DNA of 22,481 bases from an uncultured Collinsella sp. (lineage in GTDB: Bacteria; Actinomycetota; Coriobacteriia; Coriobacteriales; Coriobacteriaceae): the NCBI GenBank assembly GCA_958413765.1, contig CATYVH010000031.1:1-22481 (forward strand). Direction: 5' to 3'. This document shows positions 1 to 7,544 of this stretch, in pieces. The notes under the pieces are model-generated. The model searched no databases and was not told where the DNA came from. It saw nothing but the letters and a program-made list of their open reading frames with translations. A program made the position numbers and the translations under genes. How positions within the stretch are numbered: position 1 is the stretch's first letter; each line of letters starts with the position of its first letter.

Positions 1-94
1 CGGCAACAGACGGCTGATCGCCAAAGACCATCGAGCCCGTCTGCTTGATTCCAGCCGCCAAGTCACCATGGCTAGCAAGAACAATACTTACCAT
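1..94 (-). CDS. PTS mannose/fructose-type EIIA domain protein, partial (N-terminal 31 residues)
   Basis: Only the start of this gene is in the window; it runs off the left edge. The visible protein begins MVSIVLASHGDLAAGIKQTG and continues with SMVFGDQPSVA. This matches the N-terminus of mannose-family (ManX-type) EIIA domains: a first beta strand, then a His in the SHG motif (residue 9) that in the family accepts phosphate from HPr, then a helix with G-I-x-x-T and a following M-x-F-G-x-Q. The role would be cytoplasmic phosphotransfer during sugar import. The start is the ATG at 94-92, because GGAGGT lies 6 bases upstream (101-106); an adjacent GTG is also possible. The sugar cannot be inferred from this fragment, and fusion to an EIIB domain cannot be checked. 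Confidence 0.8.
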   Translation of the reverse strand, partial: MVSIVLASHGDLAAGIKQTGSMVFGDQPSVA

Positions 95-411
95 CACATA
101 ACCTCCTTTTTGTCTACGTAATTCCTACACGACAGTTATGGAGTATAGCTGCAAATACAGCAGAATTGTTTGAAAAACTGCAAAAGGTAGCATTATTTGT
201 TTAAACGTCTTGTTTTGTTACAAGCTGATTACATTCCAGTATTTTGGCTGATTTGCTGCTGAGGATTGATAGCTGATCTATTTACATGACCGAATTGAGC
301 ACGCTGTTCATTATTGCCGGTTTTAAACAGACACAAATGTGCTCGCGTTGAGGCTATTTCGTTTAAACAGATGGTGCTTGACTAATGGTAAGAAATATGA
401 TCTAGCAAAGT
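95..411. other. AT-rich intergenic region upstream of the PTS gene
   Basis: No convincing coding frame is seen. The stretch is clearly more AT-rich than the flanking genes and should hold the promoter of the leftward PTS gene. A TATACT-like -10 box for that direction lies at 142-147, but I see no good -35 box at normal spacing. The motif TTTAAAC occurs three times (about 200, 323 and 360), twice followed by AGA. It may be a regulator site, but the copies are irregularly spaced. Confidence 0.4.
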
Positions 412-465
412 AGTCGTTAGGGACGTTCTTTAATGACTAGTCGTTTAAGAACGTCCCCAACGACT
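412..465. repeat. 19-bp inverted repeat of the GGGACGTTC type, just after hypA
   Basis: The arms at 412-430 and 447-465 are complementary at 18 of 19 positions and enclose a 16-base loop. The right arm ends 4 bases before the hypA stop codon. The right arm contains GAACGTCCCCAA, which recurs exactly at 16837-16848, and the left arm contains TTAGGGACGTT, which recurs exactly at 22344-22354. It could end hypA transcription, but there is no clear U tract on the minus strand, so a dispersed REP-like palindrome fits better. Confidence 0.7.
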
Positions 466-468
466 AAG

Positions 469-897
469 TTAGGCGATGTGGAGGGGGTTGGCGGCGTCGA
501 CGGCATCGGGGGCATCGGATAGGCCGTCGGGGGCAGCGTCTGTCGGGTCCTCGTCGGGGGTCTCAATCTGCTTGATCATGACCTCCTGGCCCTGCAGCAG
601 ATAGGTCTCGCCGCTACCGCAATGGGGGCAGGTCTTGCCGTGCTCGACCGTCGCGTAGTCGCAGCCGCACGCCTCGCAATGCGTCACGGCCTCGACAGGC
701 TCCACAATAAGCTCCGCGCCCTGCGTGATAGGCTTTTTATCTGCCGCCCAGCGCCAAGCATCAAGCAGCAGATCGGGAACGACGCCCGAGACCTCGCCCA
801 GGAGCAGCGTCACGCTCGAAACGCGACTCACGCCATTGGCGCGCGCCACATTCTCGACATCGCGAATGATGTGATAGACGATTCCTAATTCATGCAC
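469..897 (-). CDS. hypA: Hydrogenase maturation nickel metallochaperone HypA
   Basis: HypA delivers nickel, with HypB, to the large subunit of [NiFe] hydrogenases in the cytoplasm. The protein starts with the invariant MHE motif, whose His2 and N-terminus bind nickel. It has the zinc site as two CxxC pairs, C74/C77 and C90/C93, in the usual arrangement. The first 111 residues cover the whole normal HypA fold. Residues 112-142 are an extra tail rich in Asp, Ala and Pro ending in PLHIA, so the protein is longer than the usual 113-120 residues. The upstream ribosome site is weak, and a 9-bp hairpin (906-927) sits about 8 bases before the start. No hydrogenase structural or other hyp genes are in the window. 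The neighbouring oxidoreductase on the same strand is 190 bases upstream. Confidence 0.9.
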   Translation of the reverse strand: MHELGIVYHIIRDVENVARANGVSRVSSVTLLLGEVSGVVPDLLLDAWRWAADKKPITQGAELIVEPVEAVTHCEACGCDYATVEHGKTCPHCGSGETYLLQGQEVMIKQIETPDEDPTDAAPDGLSDAPDAVDAANPLHIA

Positions 898-1087
898 TTT
901 TTCTTCCGCCGTTCTAACGAACGGCGGTCGACTTGACGCTGCGCGAGCCCCAGACGGACGATCTGCCTTTCAATCGTCGGGCATGGGCAAAAGCCCTATG
1001 CCCTCCTCTTTCAAGGCACCTCGCCACGCCTGGGACTCGCTCGCTGTCCAACCGTTCTCTACGCCGTTCTCTTGTTTGTTGCGTTTT
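898..1087. other. Intergenic spacer with two short hairpins between the oxidoreductase and hypA
   Basis: A hairpin at 906-927 has 9-bp perfect arms (CCGCCGTTC/GAACGGCGG) and a TAAC loop. On the minus strand it lies immediately before the hypA start, where it could hinder ribosome access or terminate read-through from the oxidoreductase gene. A second imperfect hairpin (979-1003, GGGCAT-GGGC paired with GCCC-ATGCCC) has no T tract on either side. Whether hypA is co-transcribed with the upstream gene cannot be decided by eye. Confidence 0.45.
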
Positions 1088-3865
1088 TTATTTCTTCCCA
1101 AATTTGATTTTGATCGCACGCTTCAAAGCGTACTTGCCGAGGCTGGGGAGCTTTTGCTCGTATTTGACCATCGTGGAGCACTCGGGGCGGTCGCGATCCA
1201 GATGGATGGCGTCAAACGCGCACTTGGTGGTGCACAGGCCGCAGCCGATGCACTTGTTGGGGTCGACGATCGAGGCACCGCAGCCCAAGCAGCGAGCGGT
1301 CTCGGCGCGCACCTGCTCCTCGGTAAAGGTCTCGACGTACTCGCTAAAGGGCGCAGCCTTCTCGCGCTCGCGGTCGACACGTGCCACCTCGCGGCTTGCG
1401 TTGTCATAGCTCTCAATCACAACATCGTCGCGGTCAAGCGCGGTGTAGCGGCGCTGGTTGCGGCCGATGGTGAGCGTGGAGCCCGGCTGCACAAAGCGAT
1501 GGATGGACACGGCGGCCTCGTGACCGGCGGCGATGGCGTCGATAGCAAAGCTGGGACCGGTGTAGACGTCGCCGCCCACAAAGATGTCGGGCTCGGCGGT
1601 CTGGTACGTCTGCGGATCGGCAAGGGCACCCTGGCTGCGGCCGAGCTCCACCTTGGAGCCAGCCAGCAGGTCGCCCCACACAATGGACTGGCCAATCGAC
1701 ATGACGACACGGTCGGCATCGACACGGCGCAAGTCGTTCTCGTCATACTCGGGCGCAAAACGGCCCTCGTCGTCAAAGACACGCGTGCAGCGCTTAAAGG
1801 TGATACCGCACACACGACCGGCCTCGTCCAGGTGAATCTCCTTGGGGCCCCAGCCGCAGCTAATGTGCGCGCCGTCCTCAATGGCCTCGCGACGCTCCTC
1901 CTCGCTGGCAGGCATCTTGACCTCGCTCTCCAGGCAGAACATCTCAACGTGCTCGGAACCCAGACGGCAGGCGTTGCGCGCGACATCGATGGCCACGTTG
2001 CCGCCGCCCACCACGATGGTGCGCCCGGGCAGCGCGTCGATCTTGCCGCTGTTGACCTCGCGCAAAAAGTCGACGGCCACGGTCACGTCCTCGGCATCCT
2101 CGCCCGGAATACCGGCAAGGCGGCCACCCTGGCAGCCAATGGCCACGTAAAAGGCTTTAAAGCCCTGCGCGCGAAGCTCGTCGAGCGTCACATCGCGACC
2201 GACCTCCACGCCATAGCGGAACTCGGCGCCCATCAGGCGAATGACCTCGACCTCGGCCTCGATAACGTCCTTCTGCAGCTTAAAGCTGGGAATGCCGTAG
2301 GTGAGCATGCCGCCCGGGCGCTCGTTTTTCTCGAACACGACGGGCTTGTAGCCCTTCTCGGCCAGATAGAAGGCGCAGGACAGACCGGCCGGACCGGCGC
2401 CGATGATGGCGATCTTCTGGTCGAAGCCGCCGGCACGCGTCGGGGTCACCACAGGTGGGACATAGCGAGTCGCGGCATCCAGATCGCGCTGGGCGATAAA
2501 CTTCTTGACCTCGTCGATGGCCACGGCCTCGTCCACGCGACCGCGGGTGCAGGCATCCTCACAGCGGCGGTTGCACACACGGCCGCAGATAGCGGGCAAC
2601 GGGTTCTCGCGCTTGATGAGCGCCAACGCCTCGTCATAGCGGCCCTGCGCCGCGAGCTTCAAATAGCCCTGAACGGCAACGTGCGCGGGGCAGGCCGTCT
2701 TGCAGGGAGCGGTGCCGGACTCATGCGTCTCGATACGGTTGTCGTTGCGGTAGTTGGGCGACCACTTGGTGTGGTCCCACTTGGTGGCATCGGGCAGCTC
2801 CTGGCGCGGATACTCGGGCACCTGTCCGCCAGCCTTTTTGCTACAGAGCTTCTGGCCCAGTTTGGCGGCGCCGGCCGGACACACCTCAACGCAGCGACCG
2901 CAGGCCACGCACTTGTCCTTCTCGACCTTGGCGACGTAGGCCGAGCGCGACAGGTTGGGCGTGTTGAACAGCTGCGAAGTGCGCAGGGCGTAGCACACGT
3001 TGACGTTGCAGTTGCAGATGGCGAAGATTTTGTTCTCACCGTCGATGTTGGTGATCTGGTGCACAAAGCCGTTGTCCTCGGCCTGGCGCAGGATGTCGTA
3101 GACCTCCTCGCGCGTCACATAATGGCCGCGGTCGGTCTCGACCACGTAGTCGGCCATATCGCCCACGGCGATGCACCAATCGGCCGGGTCGTCGGCGCAG
3201 CCCTCTCCCATCACGCGACGGCTCGCGCGGCAGCTGCAGGTGCTAGCGGCATACTTACCTTCGTATTTGTCGAGCCAATGCTCGATATGCTCGATCGGCA
3301 CCGAGGTGCTCGCAGCATCGATGGCCTTCTCGACCGGAATGACATGCATGCCGATGCCGGCACCGCCGGGCGGCACCATCGGCGTGGCCTTGGACAGCGG
3401 TCCCTTGGACGCCTGCTCAAAGAACTTGGCATAGACCGGATGCTCCTCGAGCTGGCTCACGCGCATGTTGAGGAACTCGGCGGAACCCGGCACCAGCATG
3501 GGCAGCACCCACTGCTTGGCGCGCTCGGGGTTTTCCCAGTTGTACTCGAGCAGACCCGTGTAGCTCATGTCGTCGAGCATTTTTTCGATATCGGCCTCGG
3601 GCATGCCGGTGAGCTTGACCATCTCGGGCAGCGTATAGGGACGGCGCATCTTCATCTTGCAGAGCACTTCGGCCTGCTCGTCGGTTGCGGCCTCGGCAAA
3701 CGACCAGTACTCGTAGCCCAGCAGCTCGTCGCGGTGCAGCAGGCGGTTGGTGCAGTGCTCACACAGTTTGACGATGGCCTCGCGCGGATGCTCCGGTATC
3801 GGCGGCACGAACTCCGCGCCGATATCGGGCTCGGTATAGCTAATCCCCGGTCCGCTGAGAATCAT
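1088..3865 (-). CDS. Multi-cluster [4Fe-4S] FAD/NAD(P)-dependent oxidoreductase (GltD-like core)
   Basis: A 925-aa cytoplasmic flavoprotein. Residue numbers are from the ATG at 3865-3863, preferred because AGAAGGG lies 6 bases upstream; a GTG at 3886 has no ribosome site. From the N-terminus it has: a CEHC pair (35/38) in a region resembling a winged helix; a cysteine-rich module (C210, C212, C223, C231, C284, C286, C291); a ferredoxin motif (C319, 322, 325, 329); the glutamate-synthase small-subunit-type cysteines (C388, 392, 427, 431, 435, 439); an FAD-binding GAGPAG (489-494); an NAD(P)-binding GGGNVA (620-625); a GGD motif near 765; and a C-terminal ferredoxin-like domain (C859, 862, 872, 875, 878, 882). 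This arrangement belongs to the NADPH-dependent glutamate synthase beta-chain superfamily with extra clusters. It suggests electron transfer between NAD(P)H and ferredoxin or an unknown partner; the substrate is not evident. No large GltB subunit is nearby, so glutamate synthesis is unlikely. Confidence 0.85.
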   Translation of the reverse strand: MILSGPGISYTEPDIGAEFVPPIPEHPREAIVKLCEHCTNRLLHRDELLGYEYWSFAEAATDEQAEVLCKMKMRRPYTLPEMVKLTGMPEADIEKMLDDMSYTGLLEYNWENPERAKQWVLPMLVPGSAEFLNMRVSQLEEHPVYAKFFEQASKGPLSKATPMVPPGGAGIGMHVIPVEKAIDAASTSVPIEHIEHWLDKYEGKYAASTCSCRASRRVMGEGCADDPADWCIAVGDMADYVVETDRGHYVTREEVYDILRQAEDNGFVHQITNIDGENKIFAICNCNVNVCYALRTSQLFNTPNLSRSAYVAKVEKDKCVACGRCVEVCPAGAAKLGQKLCSKKAGGQVPEYPRQELPDATKWDHTKWSPNYRNDNRIETHESGTAPCKTACPAHVAVQGYLKLAAQGRYDEALALIKRENPLPAICGRVCNRRCEDACTRGRVDEAVAIDEVKKFIAQRDLDAATRYVPPVVTPTRAGGFDQKIAIIGAGPAGLSCAFYLAEKGYKPVVFEKNERPGGMLTYGIPSFKLQKDVIEAEVEVIRLMGAEFRYGVEVGRDVTLDELRAQGFKAFYVAIGCQGGRLAGIPGEDAEDVTVAVDFLREVNSGKIDALPGRTIVVGGGNVAIDVARNACRLGSEHVEMFCLESEVKMPASEEERREAIEDGAHISCGWGPKEIHLDEAGRVCGITFKRCTRVFDDEGRFAPEYDENDLRRVDADRVVMSIGQSIVWGDLLAGSKVELGRSQGALADPQTYQTAEPDIFVGGDVYTGPSFAIDAIAAGHEAAVSIHRFVQPGSTLTIGRNQRRYTALDRDDVVIESYDNASREVARVDREREKAAPFSEYVETFTEEQVRAETARCLGCGASIVDPNKCIGCGLCTTKCAFDAIHLDRDRPECSTMVKYEQKLPSLGKYALKRAIKIKFGKK

Positions 3866-3956
3866 AGTCGTCCCTTCTCTTGCCACAGCCCGGCGAGACC
3901 GCGGCGCCCCTCTTTGTACGGGTTCGACATGCCCCCATGCCGTTCACCCGCTATTG

Positions 3957-3994
3957 TTGACATTGTGTCAAAAACAGTATTGACGAACCGTCAA
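3957..3994. promoter_or_regulatory. Pair of 15-bp palindromes, probable TetR operators in the divergent promoter
   Basis: TTGACATTGTGTCAA (3957-3971) and TTGACGAACCGTCAA (3980-3994) are both perfect 6-3-6 palindromes with the shared form TTGACR-N3-YGTCAA. Their centres are 23 bp apart, about two helical turns. A weaker palindrome (GACTGTT-N5-AACGGTC, 4005-4023) follows. They lie between the leftward oxidoreductase start (3865) and the rightward tetR start (4053). The TTGACA and TTGACG halves may double as -35 boxes. Binding by the adjacent TetR protein is inferred from position and symmetry. Confidence 0.7.
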
Positions 3995-4052
3995 CAATAT
4001 TCAAGACTGTTAGGCGAACGGTCAGGCAAAAGAGGATGAAAGGCGGCAAAAC

Positions 4053-4715
4053 ATGGGCAACAACGCAGCAGATATCTCTGTGGTCGATGCCGTCCCCGCA
4101 TCCGATAGCGCGGCAAAACGCCTGACGGGCGACGAGCGCCGTCGCGAGATCCTCGCCGCTGTGCGCGCCGTGAGCGCCGAGCTTGGTGTGTCCCATCTTT
4201 CGGTATCGGCCGTGACCAAGCGGGCTGGCTGCGCGCGTTCGCTGTTCTACCACTACTTTGCCGATATGGATGCCGCCGTCACCGCCGTTATGGACGAGGC
4301 AATCGACGGCTTTATCGCCGAGCTCGAGCAGTGGAACGCCAGCCGCACGGTTGGCGACATCGAAGGCGCACTCGACACCGTTGCTCCGCTCTTTAAGCGC
4401 CTGGTCGTGAGCGGCCACGAGTTGCCGAGCACGCTCACCTCGAGCAGCGGCGCGCTCTACGGCGGCTTTTTGCACAACGTGGTCCAGCGCGTGGCGCAGT
4501 ATATCTGCGATACCACCGTGGTGGATTTTGTCGCCCATCACGAGCTACGCATCGACCATGTCTACGAGACGTTCTACACCCTCATCATGGGGCTGCTGAT
4601 GTATATCCGCACGCACCCCGATGTGCCCGACGAGACAGTCAAGGAAATCATCGCCTCGACGCTCCATATCGAGGGCTATACCGCCAAGTATCAGGAGCGC
4701 AAGCCCCAGAACTGA
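4053..4715 (+). CDS. TetR/AcrR-family transcriptional regulator
   Basis: A 220-aa DNA-binding regulator. A TetR-type helix-turn-helix occupies about residues 49-69, with the typical ending SLFYHYFADMDAAV, where the Y-H-Y-F follows the recognition helix. The N-terminal 25 residues are a loose extension. The remaining helical domain (about 75-210) would bind a ligand and form the dimer. The start ATG follows AAAGGCGG closely. The gene is divergent from the [4Fe-4S] oxidoreductase and is followed after 63 bases by the DUF5692-type membrane gene on the same strand. The paired palindromes at 3957-3994 suggest that it controls both directions and itself. The ligand is unknown. Confidence 0.9.
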   Translation: MGNNAADISVVDAVPASDSAAKRLTGDERRREILAAVRAVSAELGVSHLSVSAVTKRAGCARSLFYHYFADMDAAVTAVMDEAIDGFIAELEQWNASRTVGDIEGALDTVAPLFKRLVVSGHELPSTLTSSSGALYGGFLHNVVQRVAQYICDTTVVDFVAHHELRIDHVYETFYTLIMGLLMYIRTHPDVPDETVKEIIASTLHIEGYTAKYQERKPQN

Positions 4716-4732
4716 CGACATTTGGCCAAACT

Positions 4733-4760
4733 GCCCGCGATCAGAAGAGGGGCCGCGGGC
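4733..4760. other. GC-rich hairpin between tetR and the membrane-protein gene
   Basis: Perfect 7-bp arms GCCCGCG (4733-4739) and CGCGGGC (4754-4760) flank a 14-base loop. It lies 18 bases after the tetR stop and just before the ribosome-binding site AAAGGAG of the next gene. There is no long T tract (TTGTG follows), so it is at most a weak attenuator or an mRNA-stabilising stem between two co-oriented genes. Confidence 0.4.
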
Positions 4761-4778
4761 TTGTGAAAGGAGAGCAGC

Positions 4779-4832
4779 ATGCTGTTCGATGTTTAGGGTA
4801 GCAATACCCTTATCCACTGGGCCGGCTGGGCC
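4779..4832 (+). pseudogene. Severed N-terminus of the DUF5692 gene: strong start, then in-frame TAG
   Basis: AAAGGAG (4767-4773) is followed after 5 bases by ATG at 4779, giving MLFDV and then TAG at 4794-4796. After the TAG the same frame continues as GSNTLIHWAGWA straight into Met at 4833. This read-on is hydrophobic and completes the first membrane helix, which is otherwise cut in half. The frame is therefore ancestral coding sequence interrupted by one nonsense codon. The hairpin AGGGTA-GCAA-TACCCT (4795-4810) begins inside the TAG codon. It may be a nonsense mutation, a sequence error or, less likely, a read-through site. Confidence 0.7.
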
Positions 4833-5786
4833 ATGGTCTTTATTGGCCTGATCGTGCTCAACGAGGTCGGCCGCCGCACCAAGCTGGGCGCGGCCATCAT
4901 CTTTGGCGTGGCTCCGCTGGCCATGACCATCTACTGCGTCGCTATCGCCATCGGCGTCTCACAGGGTGCCGAGTGGGCGCTCACCAACCCCACCCATGTG
5001 TACCAGAACAGCTGGTTCCACTACGCCAAGGTATACGCGGCGCTGGCCGGTTGCTGGGGCTTCATTGCCATTAAGTACCAGTGGGGCAAGATCGGCAAGG
5101 CGCATTGGTTCCGCGCGTGGCCGTTTGTGATCGTCGCCATCAACATCATGATCGCCGTCGTGTCCGACTTTGAGAGCGCCTATCACTTCTTTGTCCTGGG
5201 CGAGTCCACCTGGGTCACCTCCGAGGGCGCCACGCAGCTCGCCGGCTGGAACAACGTGTTCAACGGCATCGCCGGTATCATCAACATCTTCTGCATGACC
5301 GGTTGGTGGAGTGTCTACGCCTCTGAGGACAAGACCGACATGCTGTGGCCCGACATGACCTGGGTCTACATCATCGCCTACGATATCTGGAACTTCTGCT
5401 ACACCTACAACTGCTTGCCCACCCACTCCTGGTTCTGCGGCTTTGCACTGCTGCTGGCGCCCACCGTCGCCGCCTTTATCTGGAACAAGGGCGGCTGGAT
5501 CCAGAACCGTGCCTTTACGCTGGCTATTTGGTGCATGTTTGCCCAGGTATTCCCGTACTTCCAGGAGGAGTCCATCTTTGTGACCCACTCCACGCTCGAC
5601 CCCGGCGCCGCTACCGCGGTCTCGATCGCCGCGCTGGTCGCCAACGTCGCCGCGATCATCTACATCGTCTACCGTGCCAAGAAGCTCGGCCGCAATCCCT
5701 ACAAGCAGGACGTCTTTGAGGGCACCAGCGATTGGGAGAAGGCTACCGCTCGCCGCGCCAAGGTTGATTACGCGCACGCCGAGTAA
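4833..5786 (+). CDS. DUF5692-family polytopic membrane protein (open remainder after an in-frame stop)
   Basis: A 317-aa open remainder encoding an integral membrane protein with about nine hydrophobic helices, unusually rich in Trp and other aromatic residues. I recognise the LNEVGRRTK segment and overall pattern as the DUF5692 family, whose function is unknown to me. The C-terminus (from YRAKKLGRNPY to the end) is charged and probably cytoplasmic. The Met at 4833 has no ribosome site and lies in the middle of the first predicted helix. The natural start is more likely the ATG at 4779, separated from this frame by a single TAG. The gene follows tetR on the same strand and ends before a strong terminator (5858-5897), so the two probably form a short operon. 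Its job may be linked to the divergent oxidoreductase, by context only. Confidence 0.75.
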   Translation: MVFIGLIVLNEVGRRTKLGAAIIFGVAPLAMTIYCVAIAIGVSQGAEWALTNPTHVYQNSWFHYAKVYAALAGCWGFIAIKYQWGKIGKAHWFRAWPFVIVAINIMIAVVSDFESAYHFFVLGESTWVTSEGATQLAGWNNVFNGIAGIINIFCMTGWWSVYASEDKTDMLWPDMTWVYIIAYDIWNFCYTYNCLPTHSWFCGFALLLAPTVAAFIWNKGGWIQNRAFTLAIWCMFAQVFPYFQEESIFVTHSTLDPGAATAVSIAALVANVAAIIYIVYRAKKLGRNPYKQDVFEGTSDWEKATARRAKVDYAHAE

Positions 5787-5857
5787 CATGCCCGGCGCAA
5801 ACGCCGCTTGAATGTGAAGCAGCATAGCCGGCTCCGCGCAACTCAACGCATTGCAGA

Positions 5858-5897
5858 GCCCCCGGAATGTGATTCGTCCGCGTTCCGGGGGCCTTTT
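5858..5897 (+). terminator. Rho-independent terminator after the DUF5692 gene
   Basis: A perfect 10-bp stem GCCCCCGGAA (5858-5867) / TTCCGGGGGC (5883-5892) is followed by CTTTT. It lies 71 bases after the membrane-protein stop codon and ends the tetR operon. Confidence 0.85.
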
Positions 5898-6018
5898 GCT
5901 GCCGCGAGGATGCGGCCGAACGATGCGCTCAGGTTAAATCGGATCTTATATTTCGTATGCGCTTTATATGGCTCCATTTTTGGGTACAGTGTTGAGCCGA
6001 TATTGCATTGGGGGATAT

Positions 6019-7500
6019 ATGAGCGATGAGACGTATGGTCGCGAGGATGCGGCCCAGGATGCGGAAGCATGTGCCGAAGCCCTGGAGAGCCTTGACCGGA
6101 TCGCGCTAGACGAGCTCTCGTTTAGCGATTCGGTCGTCGACGCGCAAGACGAGGTGCACGAAGACACTGAGGACGAAGGCGGCGACGCCAAAGACGCTCC
6201 TGACGAAGCCGAAGAGGACGATAGCGAGGCCGACGACCAGCCCGAATCCGACACGGGCGAGGAAACCGTCTTGCTCGACAGCTTACCGGCCGAAGATTCG
6301 CTGACTCGCGAGCTTCCTGGCCTGGGTTCCGCACCAGCCGTGGATGAGACCATCGCCATGGGCGATATTCCCCTGCCGTCCGTTCCCTCGGCACACGAAG
6401 CCGAGGTCCGCCATCGCAAGATGTCGCCCAAGCGCCGCAATCTGATGGTCGCCGGTGTCGTGGCCGTCGCGCTCGTCGCCGGCGGTGCAGGCTATGCTGC
6501 CTGGAACGGATATCAGCAAGAGCAGGCTGCCGCTGTCGCCGCCAATGCCCACACGATGATGTCGGTGCAGATTGGCGTGCATGCCGCGGGCCTCGACTGT
6601 TCCGCCGGCTCCAAGATTCCCGTACAAGTGAGTGGCCAGGATTCTGACGGATCCTCCGTGAGCGAAACACTCTATGTTGACGAGCACGGCCGTGGCATCA
6701 AACTGCTACCCGGTGACTACACGCTCTCCATCGCTGCCTCCCCCATCGCGTCCGACGGCACCGTCTATACCGTGCCGACCACCAAGGCGCAGGTCACGAT
6801 CAAGAGCGACGGACAGGACCTAAGCAGCCAGGCCGCCTTTAAGCTCAAGGTGCCTTCGGCCGACACGGTAACCGACGACCAGATCGATGCCGCCGCCAAA
6901 TATGCCGAGGAGGGAGGCGCGAGCTCCGCCGCCACCGCCAAGGTGCTCCAGCAGGCGGCAACCGCGCGGCGCGACGCCGCCGTCAATGCCGTGAGCGCGC
7001 AAAAGGCACAGGCAGCCCGCGATGCTGACGCTCGCCACAAGGCAACCGACCTCTACCAGCTCGATATCCCCGTCGAGTGGTACGGCAAGGTCGAGACTTG
7101 GCAAAATGGCAGCACGCTATGCATCTATCTTGCCGGCGACAGCGATACGCCGATTGTGACGCTCGTCGCGGTGCGCGAGGGCGAGAGCTTTACGCCCGAT
7201 GAGGGCGATACGGTTTTGGGTGCGGCCAATCTAGGCAACGGTTATACCGTCTACGCCAGCGGCCCCGTCTATCCGTACGTGGTGCCCCAGACCATCAACG
7301 GACGGACGCAGAATCCCGTGTCAACCTACCCCATGGACACGGCCATTGAGCTTGTCGAGCTCACGACCGGTAACCGCTACACCTATAGCCAGATCAAGAA
7401 CGTACTGGTCGGCAAAGACGGCAAGGCAGACGCCGCGACCAAACTCGAGACCGACTACCTCGCCCAGATTCTCCTGCCGAGCATCAAGGCCCAGGACTAG
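6019..7500 (+). CDS. Acidic, single-pass membrane-anchored protein of unknown function
   Basis: 493 residues; I do not recognise the family. The ATG at 6019 is chosen because TGGGGGA lies just upstream; an in-frame ATG at 5968 lacks a ribosome site. Residues 1-125 are strongly acidic (Asp/Glu runs) and probably disordered. A basic patch (RHRKMSPKRR) precedes one hydrophobic helix at about 142-162, so the long C-terminal part is predicted to be outside. That part has a beta-rich segment (about 180-275), an Ala-rich region with coiled-coil character (about 288-341) and a C-terminal domain (about 345-493) containing many Gly, Asp and aromatic residues. The layout resembles the cell-envelope proteins with acidic cytoplasmic tails common in Coriobacteriia. 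It stands alone, after a terminator and convergent with the ATPase gene. Confidence 0.75.
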   Translation: MSDETYGREDAAQDAEACAEALESLDRIALDELSFSDSVVDAQDEVHEDTEDEGGDAKDAPDEAEEDDSEADDQPESDTGEETVLLDSLPAEDSLTRELPGLGSAPAVDETIAMGDIPLPSVPSAHEAEVRHRKMSPKRRNLMVAGVVAVALVAGGAGYAAWNGYQQEQAAAVAANAHTMMSVQIGVHAAGLDCSAGSKIPVQVSGQDSDGSSVSETLYVDEHGRGIKLLPGDYTLSIAASPIASDGTVYTVPTTKAQVTIKSDGQDLSSQAAFKLKVPSADTVTDDQIDAAAKYAEEGGASSAATAKVLQQAATARRDAAVNAVSAQKAQAARDADARHKATDLYQLDIPVEWYGKVETWQNGSTLCIYLAGDSDTPIVTLVAVREGESFTPDEGDTVLGAANLGNGYTVYASGPVYPYVVPQTINGRTQNPVSTYPMDTAIELVELTTGNRYTYSQIKNVLVGKDGKADAATKLETDYLAQILLPSIKAQD

Positions 7501-7544
7501 CGGACCATGACACCTGAGTCCTGGCCTCGCAAATCCATAGACGA

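Noticed and set aside
983..4039. Very long plus-strand open frame opposite the oxidoreductase
   Set aside because: It mirrors the real minus-strand gene, which has clear domains. The antisense product is low-complexity, with no recognisable family and no ribosome site. Long antisense frames are normal in high-GC genes.
4794..4810. Pyrrolysine insertion (TAG with downstream stem)
   Set aside because: There is no pyl gene or Pyl-dependent enzyme family here, and DUF5692 is not known to need it. A single stop and short stem can arise by chance; it is kept only as an open question.
4959..5846. Minus-strand open frame opposite the DUF5692 gene
   Set aside because: Its composition is typical of an antisense frame (Gly/Asp/Val-rich), while the plus strand gives clear membrane helices.
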